From HK1 sp965221725 (GTDB lineage: Bacteria > Pseudomonadota > Gammaproteobacteria > HK1), in the NCBI GenBank assembly GCA_965221725.1, contig OZ244909.1, positions 186,001-250,000 on the forward strand: DNA of 64,000 nucleotides, read 5' to 3'. Shown piece by piece: positions 40,828 to 49,337 of this stretch. Under the pieces are notes generated by a model that searched no databases, was not told where the DNA came from, and saw nothing but the letters and a program-made list of their open reading frames with translations. The translations under genes and the position numbers were made by a program. Positions within the stretch are counted from its first letter, which is position 1. Every line of letters begins with the position of its first letter.

Positions 40828-41872
40828 CGGCGATGGGACAGGGTGTCCGGCGAGTCCTTCCTCGACACCATCGCCTCCGGAAGCCTCGACGGCGCAGCGC
40901 GCGTTCGGCCGGCTCCGCGACGCGCTCCACACGCGGGTCATCGGCCAGGATGCCCTCGTCGATCGTCTCCTGATCGCTCTGCTGGCCGACGGCCACCTGC
41001 TCGTGGAGGGGGCGCCGGGGCTCGCCAAGACCACCGCGGTGAAGGCGCTTGCGGCGCATATCGCGGGCGACTTTCACCGGGTGCAGTTCACGCCGGACCT
41101 GCTTCCGGCCGATCTGACCGGCACCGAGATCTATCGCCCGGAGACCGCGAGCTTCGTGTTCCAGCGCGGGCCCCTGTTTCACGACGTGCTGCTCGCCGAC
41201 GAGGTGAACCGGGCGCCGGCGAAAGTGCAGTCCGCTCTGCTCGAAGCGATGGGGGAGCGTCAGATCACGGTCGGGCGCACCACCTACGCGCTGCCCCCGC
41301 TGTTCCTGGTCATGGCGACGCAGAACCCCATCGAGCAGGAGGGCACCTATCCGCTCCCGGAGGCACAGCTCGACCGGTTCCTGCTCTTCGTGCGGATCGG
41401 CTACCCATCGGGGGATGCCGAACAGGCCATCCTGCGGCTCGTGCGCGAGGAGGCGCGCGGCTCGGTCGGCGGGAACACCGGCATGGCGCGGGAGGCGACC
41501 CGGCCGGACCGGCTGGAGATGCCGGTCATCTTCGACGCGCGGCGTGAAGTCCTCGAGCTGCACCTCTCGGAACCACTCGAGCGCTACCTCGTCGAGCTCG
41601 TGCTCGCGACGCGGGCCCCGGACCGCTACGGCGAGGACCTCGCGCGCTGGATCGCCCATGGCGCGAGCCCGCGCGCCAGCATCGCGCTCGACCGGTGCGC
41701 TCGCGCCCACGCATGGCTCGACGGCCGCGACTACGTCGCCCCCCACGACATCCAGGCCATCGCGCCCGACGTGCTGCGCCACCGGGTGCTGCTCGGGTTC
41801 GAAGCCGAGGCCGAGGGTATCGATGCGGATCACGTCGTCGATGCGTTGCTCTCCCGGGTCGCGGTGCCGTGA
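40817..41872 (+). CDS. MoxR-family AAA+ ATPase
   Basis: A 351-residue MoxR ATPase. Walker A GAPGLAKTT near residue 71, Walker B VLLADEVNRAP, sensor 1 FLVMATQNPIEQEGTYPL, then the helical lid with SPRASIALDRCARAHAWL. These proteins act with VWA-domain partners to assemble or activate complexes. ATG 40817 overlaps the deacetylase gene by 11 bp; no nearer ATG or GTG in frame keeps the start of the domain. The stop overlaps the next start (GTGA). Confidence 0.92.
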   Translation: MRRDGDGTGCPASPSSTPSPPEASTAQRAFGRLRDALHTRVIGQDALVDRLLIALLADGHLLVEGAPGLAKTTAVKALAAHIAGDFHRVQFTPDLLPADLTGTEIYRPETASFVFQRGPLFHDVLLADEVNRAPAKVQSALLEAMGERQITVGRTTYALPPLFLVMATQNPIEQEGTYPLPEAQLDRFLLFVRIGYPSGDAEQAILRLVREEARGSVGGNTGMAREATRPDRLEMPVIFDARREVLELHLSEPLERYLVELVLATRAPDRYGEDLARWIAHGASPRASIALDRCARAHAWLDGRDYVAPHDIQAIAPDVLRHRVLLGFEAEAEGIDADHVVDALLSRVAVP

Positions 41873-42999
41873 ACGGGGTGGGCGTTCCGCCCCGAGTCGG
41901 GGCGCGGGCTTCGGCCGGGGGCGTCCGCGGGCTCGCGGGAGTGACGTTCTCCACCACCGACCTCGTCGGCCTGCGCCCGCGCGCCGCCGGGCTGTCCCCG
42001 GACGCCTGCCTCGCGCACCGCGGCGGGCGTTCCGGGGCGCGGCTCTCCCGGCTGCGGGGCCGGGGGATGGAGTACTCGGAGTCGAGGATCTACCTCCCCG
42101 GGGACGACATCCGCAGTATCGACTGGCGGGTGACCGCCCGCACCGGTCGCCCGCACACGAAGCTCTTCCACGAGGAGCGCGACCGGCCGGTCCTCTTCGT
42201 CGTCGATCTCGGCCCTCACATGTGGTTCGGCACGCGGCGGGCCTTCAAGTCCGTGGTGGCGGCGGAAACGGCGGCGCTGCTCGCATGGGCGGCAGTGGAA
42301 CACGGGGACCGGGTCGGCGGTCTCGCGCTCGCCGGTCACCGCCCGGTCGAATCCCGCCTTCGGGGTGGGCGACGGGGTGCGATCGGGTTGTTTCGAGCGC
42401 TCGCCGAGATCGCGTCCGCAGCGCCCGCGACGACCGGCGCCGGCCTCGACGACGGGCTCGCGCATGCGCACCGGGTGGCCCGACCCGGAACGCTCGTGAT
42501 CGTCGTCAGTGACTTCAGCGGATTGCGGGGCCGCGCGGCGCACCACCTCGCAAAGCTGCGCGCGCGCAATGACCTGCTCTGCGTGTGGATCCATGATCGG
42601 CTCGAAGCGGTGCCGCCACCGCCGGCCCGCTACCCGATTGGAGACGGTCGGCGCACCACGATTCTCGATACCCGCTCCGGGGAGGTGGTGCGCGCCGTCG
42701 CCGAACGGCTCCGAGGTATCGAGGCGCAGCTCGCGGCCGGGTCCGGGGGCACCGGTGCGCGGCTGGTGCGCATCCGCTGCGGCGACGACGTCCGGGACGC
42801 GCTGCGGCCGGTTCCGACCGGTGAAGTGCGCCGCCGGCCGGCCGTGGATGCGGTGCCGGGAGGGTCGGCCGCGCCGGGGGGCGGTGTCCGCGGTGCGCCC
42901 GTATCCGCCACCCCGCCTGCGCTCGCTCGCCTCCGATTGCTCGGCGCCCTCGCGGTGCGCATCGGCGGGTTCCACCGGCCGGCCGGCCGGCGGCGCTGA
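41869..42999 (+). CDS. DUF58-domain protein of the MoxR/Bat cluster
   Basis: A 376-residue protein with the DUF58 signature GRGMEYSESRIYLPGDDIRS, DWRVTARTGRPHTKLFHEE and the VWA-like strand PVLFVVDLGPHMWFG. The C-terminal 80 residues are low-complexity, Gly/Ala/Arg-rich. It is always found next to MoxR ATPases in such clusters. GTG 41869 overlaps the moxR stop. Function is not established beyond association with MoxR. Confidence 0.88.
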   Translation: MNGVGVPPRVGARASAGGVRGLAGVTFSTTDLVGLRPRAAGLSPDACLAHRGGRSGARLSRLRGRGMEYSESRIYLPGDDIRSIDWRVTARTGRPHTKLFHEERDRPVLFVVDLGPHMWFGTRRAFKSVVAAETAALLAWAAVEHGDRVGGLALAGHRPVESRLRGGRRGAIGLFRALAEIASAAPATTGAGLDDGLAHAHRVARPGTLVIVVSDFSGLRGRAAHHLAKLRARNDLLCVWIHDRLEAVPPPPARYPIGDGRRTTILDTRSGEVVRAVAERLRGIEAQLAAGSGGTGARLVRIRCGDDVRDALRPVPTGEVRRRPAVDAVPGGSAAPGGGVRGAPVSATPPALARLRLLGALAVRIGGFHRPAGRRR

Positions 43000-43027
43000 T
43001 GTCGGCATCGCCGCCGGTGAGCCGCCG

Positions 43028-43507
43028 ATGAGCCCGATGTCGCGCAATCCCGCCGATCCGCTCGCCGCCCTGCGCGACATCCACGGGCCGCCCGCGCCCG
43101 ACTTCTGGCCCCCCGCCCCCGGGTGGATGGTGCTCGTCGGCCTCGGGATCGTCGTCGGGCTCTGCGCGGTGGTCGTCGCGACCCGATGGTGGCGTGCTGG
43201 GCGCTTCCGGCGCGAAGCGCTGGCCAGCCTCCGCTCCCTGCGCGCCCGGCATGCGGCCGGTGCCGCGGACACCGAGATCGCGATGGCGCTGTCCACGCTC
43301 ATGCGCCGGGTCGCGCTCACCCGCCATCCCCGCGATGAAGTCGCGGGACTGACCGGTGATCGGTGGCTGGCGTGGCTCGAATCGACGCACGCCGGGATCG
43401 GGACGGCGGCGCCCGCCGCCCTGCTCGACGCCCCGTATGCACGCGCGGGCCGTTTCGACGTGGCCCGTGCCCTGGCCGCGTGCGAGCACTGGATCCGGCG
43501 CGCATGA
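43028..43507 (+). CDS. DUF4381-type membrane protein
   Basis: A 159-residue protein. The motif DPLAALRDIHGPPAPDFWPPAPGW is the family start, followed by one membrane helix (WMVLVGLGIVVGLCAVVVAT, around residues 34-55) and a cytoplasmic helical domain. It is the third gene in the moxR-DUF58-DUF4381 order. ATG 43028 lacks a strong ribosome-binding site; ATG 43037 is possible. The end of the gene lies inside a tandem duplication. Confidence 0.85.
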   Translation: MSPMSRNPADPLAALRDIHGPPAPDFWPPAPGWMVLVGLGIVVGLCAVVVATRWWRAGRFRREALASLRSLRARHAAGAADTEIAMALSTLMRRVALTRHPRDEVAGLTGDRWLAWLESTHAGIGTAAPAALLDAPYARAGRFDVARALAACEHWIRRA

Positions 43508-43700
43508 GCTTTCGTCCATCAATCTCCCGAGGTTCGTGGGCGCGGCGGTGGCCGTCGCCGGTCTCGGCGCCCCGTACGCCCGCGCGGGTCGCTTCGACGC
43601 GGCGCGCGGGCCGTATGCGAGTACCGGATCCGGCACGCATGAACTTCCGCCCATGAATATCCAGAGGCTTGCGGGCGTGGCGGTGGCTCTCCTCGCCGTG
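43430..43700 (+). repeat. Imperfect ~140-bp tandem duplication at the DUF4381/batD junction
   Basis: GCCCCGTATGCACGCGCGGG (43430) and GCCCCGTACGCCCGCGCGGG (43570) open two similar blocks. Both run through a GGATCCGG, a CATGA, a TTTCGTCCAT/TTCCGCCCAT and a GGCGCGGCGGTGGC/GGGCGTGGCGGTGGC. Block 1 holds the DUF4381 end and a decayed signal peptide; block 2 holds the intact batD start. Confidence 0.75.
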
Positions 43701-45329
43701 CTCGCCCCCGGCGGCGCCGGAGCGCAGTCGCTCGATGTGCGCCTCGACCGCAACCCCATCCACGACAACGAGACGGTGCGCCTCGTCATCGAGGTCGACA
43801 CGCAGGCGGGCGGCCTCAAACCCGAACTCGCGCCGCTCGACCGCGACTTCGAGATCCTCGGGCAGTCGACGAGCACGCACGTCTCGCTCGGAAGCGGCGC
43901 GTCGAGCGTGCGGACCGAATGGATCGTCGAGCTGGCCCCGAGGCGCGCCGGGCGGTTCACCATCGGGCCGCTCCGGGTGGGGACGATGACGAGTCCGGCC
44001 ATCGAACTCGAAGTCCTGTCATTCTCCTCCGCGGCTGCCGGGTCCGCCCGCGACGTCTTTCTCGAGTTGGAGGTGACCCCGCGCGAGGTGTACGTGCAGT
44101 CCCGGATCGTCTGCGTGCTGCGCATCTACCGGGCGGCCGAGTTCCTGGAAGCGACCCTCTCGGATTTCGCCCCCGATCAGGCCGTCACCCACCGTCTCGG
44201 CCGGGATGTCACCTATGCCAGGGTCGTCGACGGACGTCGGTACCGGGTCATCGAGCGCCGTTTCGCGGTCTTTCCGCAGAAGAGCGGGCCGCTCACGCTG
44301 CCGGCGTTCCGGCTTGATGCGCGCCTCGCCGATCCGGGCGCCGCGTCCACCATGGGGCGGCGGTTCGGCGAGGGACGCCGGGTGCGGATGGCGACGCGCC
44401 CGGTCGACGTGGTGGTGAAGCCGCGCCCCGACGCAGCCGCGACACCGTGGCTGCCCGCCGTCGCCGTGGTGCTTTCCGAGGAGTGGCCGGAGGAGCCGCC
44501 CCGGCTCGTCGTCGGCGAACCGGCGACCTGGACGCTGCGCCTCGGTGCGACGGGCGTGATGGGCGAACAATTGCCTCCGATCGCGTTGCCCGAGCTCGAA
44601 GGGGTCAGGGTCTATCCCGATCAGCCCGCCATCGCGACTCGCGCCGACGCGGCGGCGGTGTCCGGCGAGCGCGTGCAGCGCATCGCGCTGGTCCCGGGAA
44701 CGGCGGGCGCGGTGGAGATCCCCGAGATACGGGTGCAGTGGTGGGACGTTGAAGCGGACGCGCCGCGCACCGCGGTCATCCCGGCCCGGACGCTGTCCGT
44801 CGCCCCCGCGCCGGTTTCGGCCACCCCACCTCGTGCCGCACTCGCCGCGGCGGCGCCGGTTCCGGAGACGAGCGCCCGTTCATGGCAGATTGCGAGCGCG
44901 GTGCTCGCCTGCGCATGGCTGGTGACGCTGGGGGTGCTCGCGCGCCTTCGCCTCCGGCGGCGCGGCACCGAACCTGGGGTGGTGAAGCGGCCCGATGCTT
45001 CGCCGGTGGACATCGCCGCCGCGCGTCAACGCACGCTGGACGCATGCGCGGCGTCGGATCCCCACTCGGCGCGGCGTGCGCTGCTGGACTGGGCTGGACT
45101 CGTCTGGCTCGACGCCCCTCCGCGCGATCTCATCACGATCGCGGCGCAGGTGCCCGACGCGCCGTTCCGGGAGGCGATCATGGCGCTGGATCGCGCCCTG
45201 TGGTCCGGTCGCGACGCGGCCTGGGACGGATGCGCGCTGGCCACCCTGCTTCCCCGGGGGCTCGGTCCCCGGATCCCGCCTCGAAGCCGTGCGGCGACGG
45301 GTGGACTGTCGTCACTGCACCCGGCCTGA
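43653..45329 (+). CDS. BatD/oxygen-tolerance family protein
   Basis: A 558-residue BatD protein. A signal peptide (NIQRLAGVAVALLAVLAPGG, cut after AGA) leads to periplasmic Ig-like domains beginning SLDVRLDRNPIHDNETVRL. One membrane helix lies around residues 412-435 (QIASAVLACAWLVTLGVLA), followed by a cytoplasmic helical domain. It belongs with MoxR and VWA proteins, but the batA/batB genes normally found just before it are missing. The last 18 bases overlap the end of the convergent ABC-F gene. Confidence 0.88.
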   Translation: MNIQRLAGVAVALLAVLAPGGAGAQSLDVRLDRNPIHDNETVRLVIEVDTQAGGLKPELAPLDRDFEILGQSTSTHVSLGSGASSVRTEWIVELAPRRAGRFTIGPLRVGTMTSPAIELEVLSFSSAAAGSARDVFLELEVTPREVYVQSRIVCVLRIYRAAEFLEATLSDFAPDQAVTHRLGRDVTYARVVDGRRYRVIERRFAVFPQKSGPLTLPAFRLDARLADPGAASTMGRRFGEGRRVRMATRPVDVVVKPRPDAAATPWLPAVAVVLSEEWPEEPPRLVVGEPATWTLRLGATGVMGEQLPPIALPELEGVRVYPDQPAIATRADAAAVSGERVQRIALVPGTAGAVEIPEIRVQWWDVEADAPRTAVIPARTLSVAPAPVSATPPRAALAAAAPVPETSARSWQIASAVLACAWLVTLGVLARLRLRRRGTEPGVVKRPDASPVDIAAARQRTLDACAASDPHSARRALLDWAGLVWLDAPPRDLITIAAQVPDAPFREAIMALDRALWSGRDAAWDGCALATLLPRGLGPRIPPRSRAATGGLSSLHPA

Positions 45330-47369
45330 GCCGGAAATTTCATGGATTGGTGAAATCGGGTCACTTCCCATCGCATCGAGTTGCTCCTGCTTCTCGAGCC
45401 ACGCCGATTCGGCGGTGGTGATTTCCCGGTCGAGTTTCGCGCGCCGCGCGAGGAGATCGCGCAGCCGCCCGCGCTCACCCTCGCGGTAGATCGCGGAATC
45501 CGCGAGCGCCGATTCGATCGATGCCCGCTCCTCGGCGAGGGTGCCGAGCCGCTGCTCCAGCGCCCCGAGGTCGCGCCGAAGCGGCGCCGTCATGCGCCGC
45601 TCGTCGGCCAGTCGGCGCCGTCGCTCGCGCCGGGCGTCCGTGGTCGCCGCGGCCACGGGCTGCGGTTTGCCCGAGGCCGGTGCCGCGGCCGATTCCGAAG
45701 TTGATGATGGAACCGGTGCCAGAGTCGATGCCAGAGTCGATGATGGGGTCGATGCCAGGGTCGACGATGGGGCCGATGCCGATGTCGGGGCTGGCGCCGG
45801 GCGGCGATCGGCGAGCCACCGGGTGTAGTCGTCGATATCGCCGGCGAAGGGTATCACCCGCCCGTCCGCGACGAGCCAGAGCGAATCGCTCACCAGCCTC
45901 AGCAGGTGCCGGTCGTGCGACACCAGCACCAGCGCTCCGGAGAAGGTCTGCAGCGAGGCGGCGAGCGCTTCGCGCATGTCGAGGTCGAGATGGTTGGTCG
46001 GCTCGTCGAGCAGCAGCAGGTTCGGGCGCTCCAGCACCAGCAGCGCGAGGGCCAGGCGGGTCTTCTCGCCCCCGGAAAGGGGCGCGACGTGGCGCGTCGC
46101 CGCCGCATGTCCGAAGCCGAAGCCGCCGAGGAAATCCCGCATCTCCTGCTCGCGCAGGTTCGGGGCGACGCTTCGCACCAGATCGAGCGGGGTACGGCGG
46201 AGGTCGAGCTGCTCGACCCGGTGCTGGGCGAAATAGCCGATGCGGGTCCATCGTGAGGTCTCGATGACGCCACCGCTCGGCGCCAGGCGTCCCGCCAGCC
46301 CGCGCAGCAGGGTCGACTTCCCCATCCCGTTCGCCCCCAGCAGGGCAACTCGGTCGCCGGCCGCAAGGGTCATCGAGGTCTCGCTCAGCACCGTTCGGGC
46401 GCCATAGCCGATGGAGACCGAGTCGAGGGTCACCACCGGCCGTGGCAGATGCTCGGGCTCGAAGAAGTCGAAGGCGAAGCGTCGCTGCGCATCGAGCGGC
46501 TCGACCACCTGCATTCGTTCGAGCGCCTTGATCCGACTCTGCGCCTGCCGCGCTTTGCTCGCCTTGTAGCGGAATCGATCGACGAACGACTGGATGCGCG
46601 CCCGCTCGCGACGCAGACGGGCTGCGGTCCGCCGTGAATGCTCGATCCCGGCCGCGCGCAGCCGCTCGAACGCGCTGTAGTTTCCCGTGTAGACCTGGAT
46701 GCGGGCATCGCGGACCAGCGCGACGTGGTCGACGATCGGGTCCAGGAACTCGCGGTCATGGGAGATCAGCAGCAGCGTGCCCGGGTAGCGTCGAAGCCAC
46801 GCTTCGAGCCAGACCACCGCATCGAGGTCGAGATGGTTGGTGGGTTCGTCGAGAAGGAGCAACTCCGCGCGGGCGGCGAGGGTGCGGGCGAGCGCGGCGC
46901 GCATCCTCCAGCCGCCGGAAAGCGCATCGAGCGGCTGCGATTCGTCCTCCGGAGAGAACCCGAGTCCGCGCAGGATCCGACCCGCCTGCGCTTCGGCCGC
47001 GTAGCCGTGGATGGCCTCCAGATCCGCATGGGCGGCGGCCTGTCCACCGGCGTCGCCGCGCGCCTCGGCCGCGTGGAGCCGGGCACGGAGGGGCGCGATG
47101 CGCGGGTCGCCGCAGACGACGTGATCGATGAGTGGAGTGTCACCCGTCGGCGCTTCCTGGGCGACGGTCCCGACCGTGATGTCGGCCGGCAGATCGACCT
47201 CCCCGCGGTCGGGTTCGAGCGCCCCGAGAAGCAGGCCGAAGAGGCTCGTCTTGCCCGCCCCGTTCGCCCCGACCACCCCGACCTTCCAGCCGCGCTGAAC
47301 CACCAGCCCCGCCCGATCGAGCACCTTGACCCCGCCGCGACGCAGCTCGACATCGTCGAGACGAATCAC
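45312..47369 (-). CDS. ABC-F family ATPase (YheS-like)
   Basis: A 685-residue soluble protein with two ABC domains. Domain 1: Walker A GANGAGKTS, signature LSGGWRMRAALA, Walker B LLLLDEPTNHLD. Domain 2: GANGMGKST, LSGGEKTRLALA, LLLLDEPTNHLD. The linker between them has the basic helical arm (FRYKASKARQAQSRIKALER). A Ser/Thr/Pro/Ala repeat (about residues 520-560) precedes a C-terminal coiled coil. ABC-F proteins act on ribosomes. GTG 47369 matches the start of E. coli YheS; GTG 47390 is possible. The last residues are encoded by a family 1 palindromic element. Confidence 0.92.
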   Translation of the reverse strand: MIRLDDVELRRGGVKVLDRAGLVVQRGWKVGVVGANGAGKTSLFGLLLGALEPDRGEVDLPADITVGTVAQEAPTGDTPLIDHVVCGDPRIAPLRARLHAAEARGDAGGQAAAHADLEAIHGYAAEAQAGRILRGLGFSPEDESQPLDALSGGWRMRAALARTLAARAELLLLDEPTNHLDLDAVVWLEAWLRRYPGTLLLISHDREFLDPIVDHVALVRDARIQVYTGNYSAFERLRAAGIEHSRRTAARLRRERARIQSFVDRFRYKASKARQAQSRIKALERMQVVEPLDAQRRFAFDFFEPEHLPRPVVTLDSVSIGYGARTVLSETSMTLAAGDRVALLGANGMGKSTLLRGLAGRLAPSGGVIETSRWTRIGYFAQHRVEQLDLRRTPLDLVRSVAPNLREQEMRDFLGGFGFGHAAATRHVAPLSGGEKTRLALALLVLERPNLLLLDEPTNHLDLDMREALAASLQTFSGALVLVSHDRHLLRLVSDSLWLVADGRVIPFAGDIDDYTRWLADRRPAPAPTSASAPSSTLASTPSSTLASTLAPVPSSTSESAAAPASGKPQPVAAATTDARRERRRRLADERRMTAPLRRDLGALEQRLGTLAEERASIESALADSAIYREGERGRLRDLLARRAKLDREITTAESAWLEKQEQLDAMGSDPISPIHEISGSGRVQ
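45331..45360. repeat. Palindromic element, family 1, shortened
   Basis: CCGGAAATTTCA (45331-45342) and TGAAATCGGG (45351-45360) with the spacer TGGATTGG. It resembles the elements at 36122 and 39258. The end of the ABC-F gene is encoded by it, and the batD stop lies just before it. Confidence 0.65.
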
Positions 47370-47489
47370 CGCGCCGCGCCCCGGGACCACCTTCCCGCGT
47401 CAGGCACTTTCCGCTCCGTACACATGTCCCGCCCGAGCCACCACAAGTGGACGCGCTTCATCCTTGCATGGCTCTTCCAGCAGAGTTAT

Positions 47490-47930
47490 TCATTCGGGCC
47501 ATGTTTCGAGCCCTTCCGTTCTGGCCGCCCGGCGCAGATGATTGTCGAAGCAAGCGAATACAATCTCGCCTTCCGCGTCTTCGGTTGCGTCGCGCCAGGC
47601 AAGCGCCGCCGCCAACTGCGCGGCATCGTAGCCTCGCAGGCCGTGTTTCCACGCGATGTCGCCGGCGCGGGCCGCCAGATCGTCCGTCAAGCCGATTCTC
47701 GTGAAGTCGGCCCAGTCGTCCAGAAAATCCCGCTCGGCACCGCTCGCTTCTGAAGGCTCCATGCGGTCGTCCCGCACCGCCTTCGCCAATGCAGCCGCTA
47801 CCTCGACGCGCGTGATCAGCGCGGTTCCAACCACCGGCGCGTCGGCGATCCGGTCGAGAACTATTTCCGACTCATCCTCCTCGACATAGCACTTGAACAG
47901 AGCGCTTGTGTCCAGGTAGAGCAGCGTCAC
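47490..47930 (-). CDS. PIN-domain toxin (VapC type)
   Basis: A 146-residue PIN nuclease with acidic residues Asp7 (YLDTSALFK), Glu43 (TRVEVAAAL) and Asp102 (RGYDAAQLAAAL), and a fourth in the FACFDNHL strand. VapC-type toxins cut tRNA or rRNA. GTG 47930 overlaps the antitoxin stop (GTGA), the usual toxin-antitoxin coupling. It is the downstream gene of the pair. Confidence 0.9.
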   Translation of the reverse strand: MTLLYLDTSALFKCYVEEDESEIVLDRIADAPVVGTALITRVEVAAALAKAVRDDRMEPSEASGAERDFLDDWADFTRIGLTDDLAARAGDIAWKHGLRGYDAAQLAAALAWRDATEDAEGEIVFACFDNHLRRAARTEGLETWPE

Positions 47931-48187
47931 CGGCGATTCTCCCTGACGATATCGGTCATGCTGCCCCCATCCCGCAGGCGAGCTTTGGGCTTGGTCATCG
48001 TGAGCTTGCCTCTGCCTCGCACGATCAGAAGGTTGTCCTTCGGCTCGCCGGATTCAGGCTCCGGGACAAGATGTGCCACCAGTTGCCCGTCATCTGTCAG
48101 CCGAAGGGTCGTGCCGCGCCGGACCTCGTCGATGCACCGGCTCGGATTACTCCGGAGTTCCTGAATTTCGATGTGTCGTTCAAGCAT
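47927..48187 (-). CDS. Phd/YefM-like antitoxin
   Basis: An 86-residue protein. The N-terminus HIEIQELRSNPSRCIDEVRRG is the Phd/YefM fold that binds operator DNA; the C-terminal part (KARLRDGGSMTDIVRENRR) should wrap the PIN toxin. ATG 48187 has GAAGGAGGAACAG upstream, so it is preferred over an upstream start at 48208. The gap to the preceding S24 fusion gene is 52 bp on the same strand. Confidence 0.85.
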   Translation of the reverse strand: MLERHIEIQELRSNPSRCIDEVRRGTTLRLTDDGQLVAHLVPEPESGEPKDNLLIVRGRGKLTMTKPKARLRDGGSMTDIVRENRR

Positions 48188-48239
48188 CTGTTCCTCCTTC
48201 CTGACCATCGGCGCGAGTTGATCCGCCTCGGCCCACGCC

Positions 48240-49332
48240 TCAGCTTTCCATGACCTCGATCAACTCGGCGATCACCTGGAGTTCGTCTTCGCCCGCGCTG
48301 GTGAACACGATCGGTTCGAAATCCGGGTTGAGGGGCTCAAGGATGATTTTCTCATGGTGCCAGGAATCGCCTCTCGTTGTCTTTTTACTCCGGTAGCGTT
48401 TGACCGTGTAGCGCTGTCCGGTCTCGGGATCGGTGGCGTCGCGGAGCTGTACGAGAACAGTCTTGCTCTGGCGCGAGCCCTGCACTGGAGCGCGGAAGAG
48501 ACACCAGGCGCCGTCGGGAATAGCGGGCTCCATGGACTTGCCGACGACCTGGGCGATGAACATCCCTTCGCGCAAGCGATGGCGGGATTCGACGGCGACC
48601 CACTCGAAATCGTTATCCTCGATGTGCTGTGGATCGCCGAATCCACCGGCGGCTGCTCTGAGTGGAACAAGCGGTACGCAGGTGACGTAGTAGTCCTCGG
48701 GTGCGGGTTCGATCGCACGCGGCCGGAACGGAATGACTGTCGCCGTCCTCTCCGATACGGCCTTCGCCTGCGAGTCCGAATGGAACGCGCCCGGCCAACC
48801 ACCATGGGCTTCGATGATCTCGTCGATTTCGGCCATGAGGTGGATGGTCTCGTTCAGAGCGACGATGATCTTCTGATAGTGCGCAATGTCCTCGTCCGAG
48901 AGCGTGCGGCCCTTCCGATCCTTGAGCCATTTGTGGCAGACCTGATAGCCACCGATGCGAAAATCCCAGACCTCCTGGGGCACGCCGTGAAAGCCGATGG
49001 TGCCGGGTCTGGTCGCGCGGTAGCCTTCGCGGGCGCTGGTCTTGTCGGCGTCGAGCCAGACGGTGCCGTCCGACCAGCCGACGCGGCCGACTTTGGGGTT
49101 CCGTGGGCCAGTGTAGCGCGTGATGGATCTGTCGATCTTCGGCGATTCGAGCAGGTGGAAAGCGAGCAGGTGATGGCCGATTTCCGTGAGTCTGCGGAGG
49201 AGGTTGGCACTTCCGGGAAGCGGCACACGTGGGAAATCGATCTTGAGTTGGTTATCGTAGCGTCCGCGGTATTCAGGACTGTGAAATAGTGCGTAAATCC
49301 AGGCGAGAATATCCTCGGGGCCGAAAGTCCTT
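48240..49332 (-). pseudogene. Type ISP restriction-modification C-terminal region fused to an S24 peptidase domain, truncated by the IS
   Basis: From the IS edge the frame reads FGPEDILAWIYALFHSPEYR, then KIDFPRVPLPGSANLLRRL, GVPQEVWDFRIGGYQVCHKW and KGRTLSDEDIAHYQKI. This is the conserved C-terminal specificity region of type ISP restriction enzymes. After about residue 190 an S24 (LexA-like) domain follows: VVGKSMEPAIPDGAWCLFR with the catalytic Ser and YTVKRYRSKK with the Lys. The nuclease, helicase and methylase parts, normally several hundred residues, are gone. Without a start codon it is probably inactive. ORFs beginning at 49226 are internal only. Confidence 0.85.
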
Positions 49333-49337
49333 TGGGC

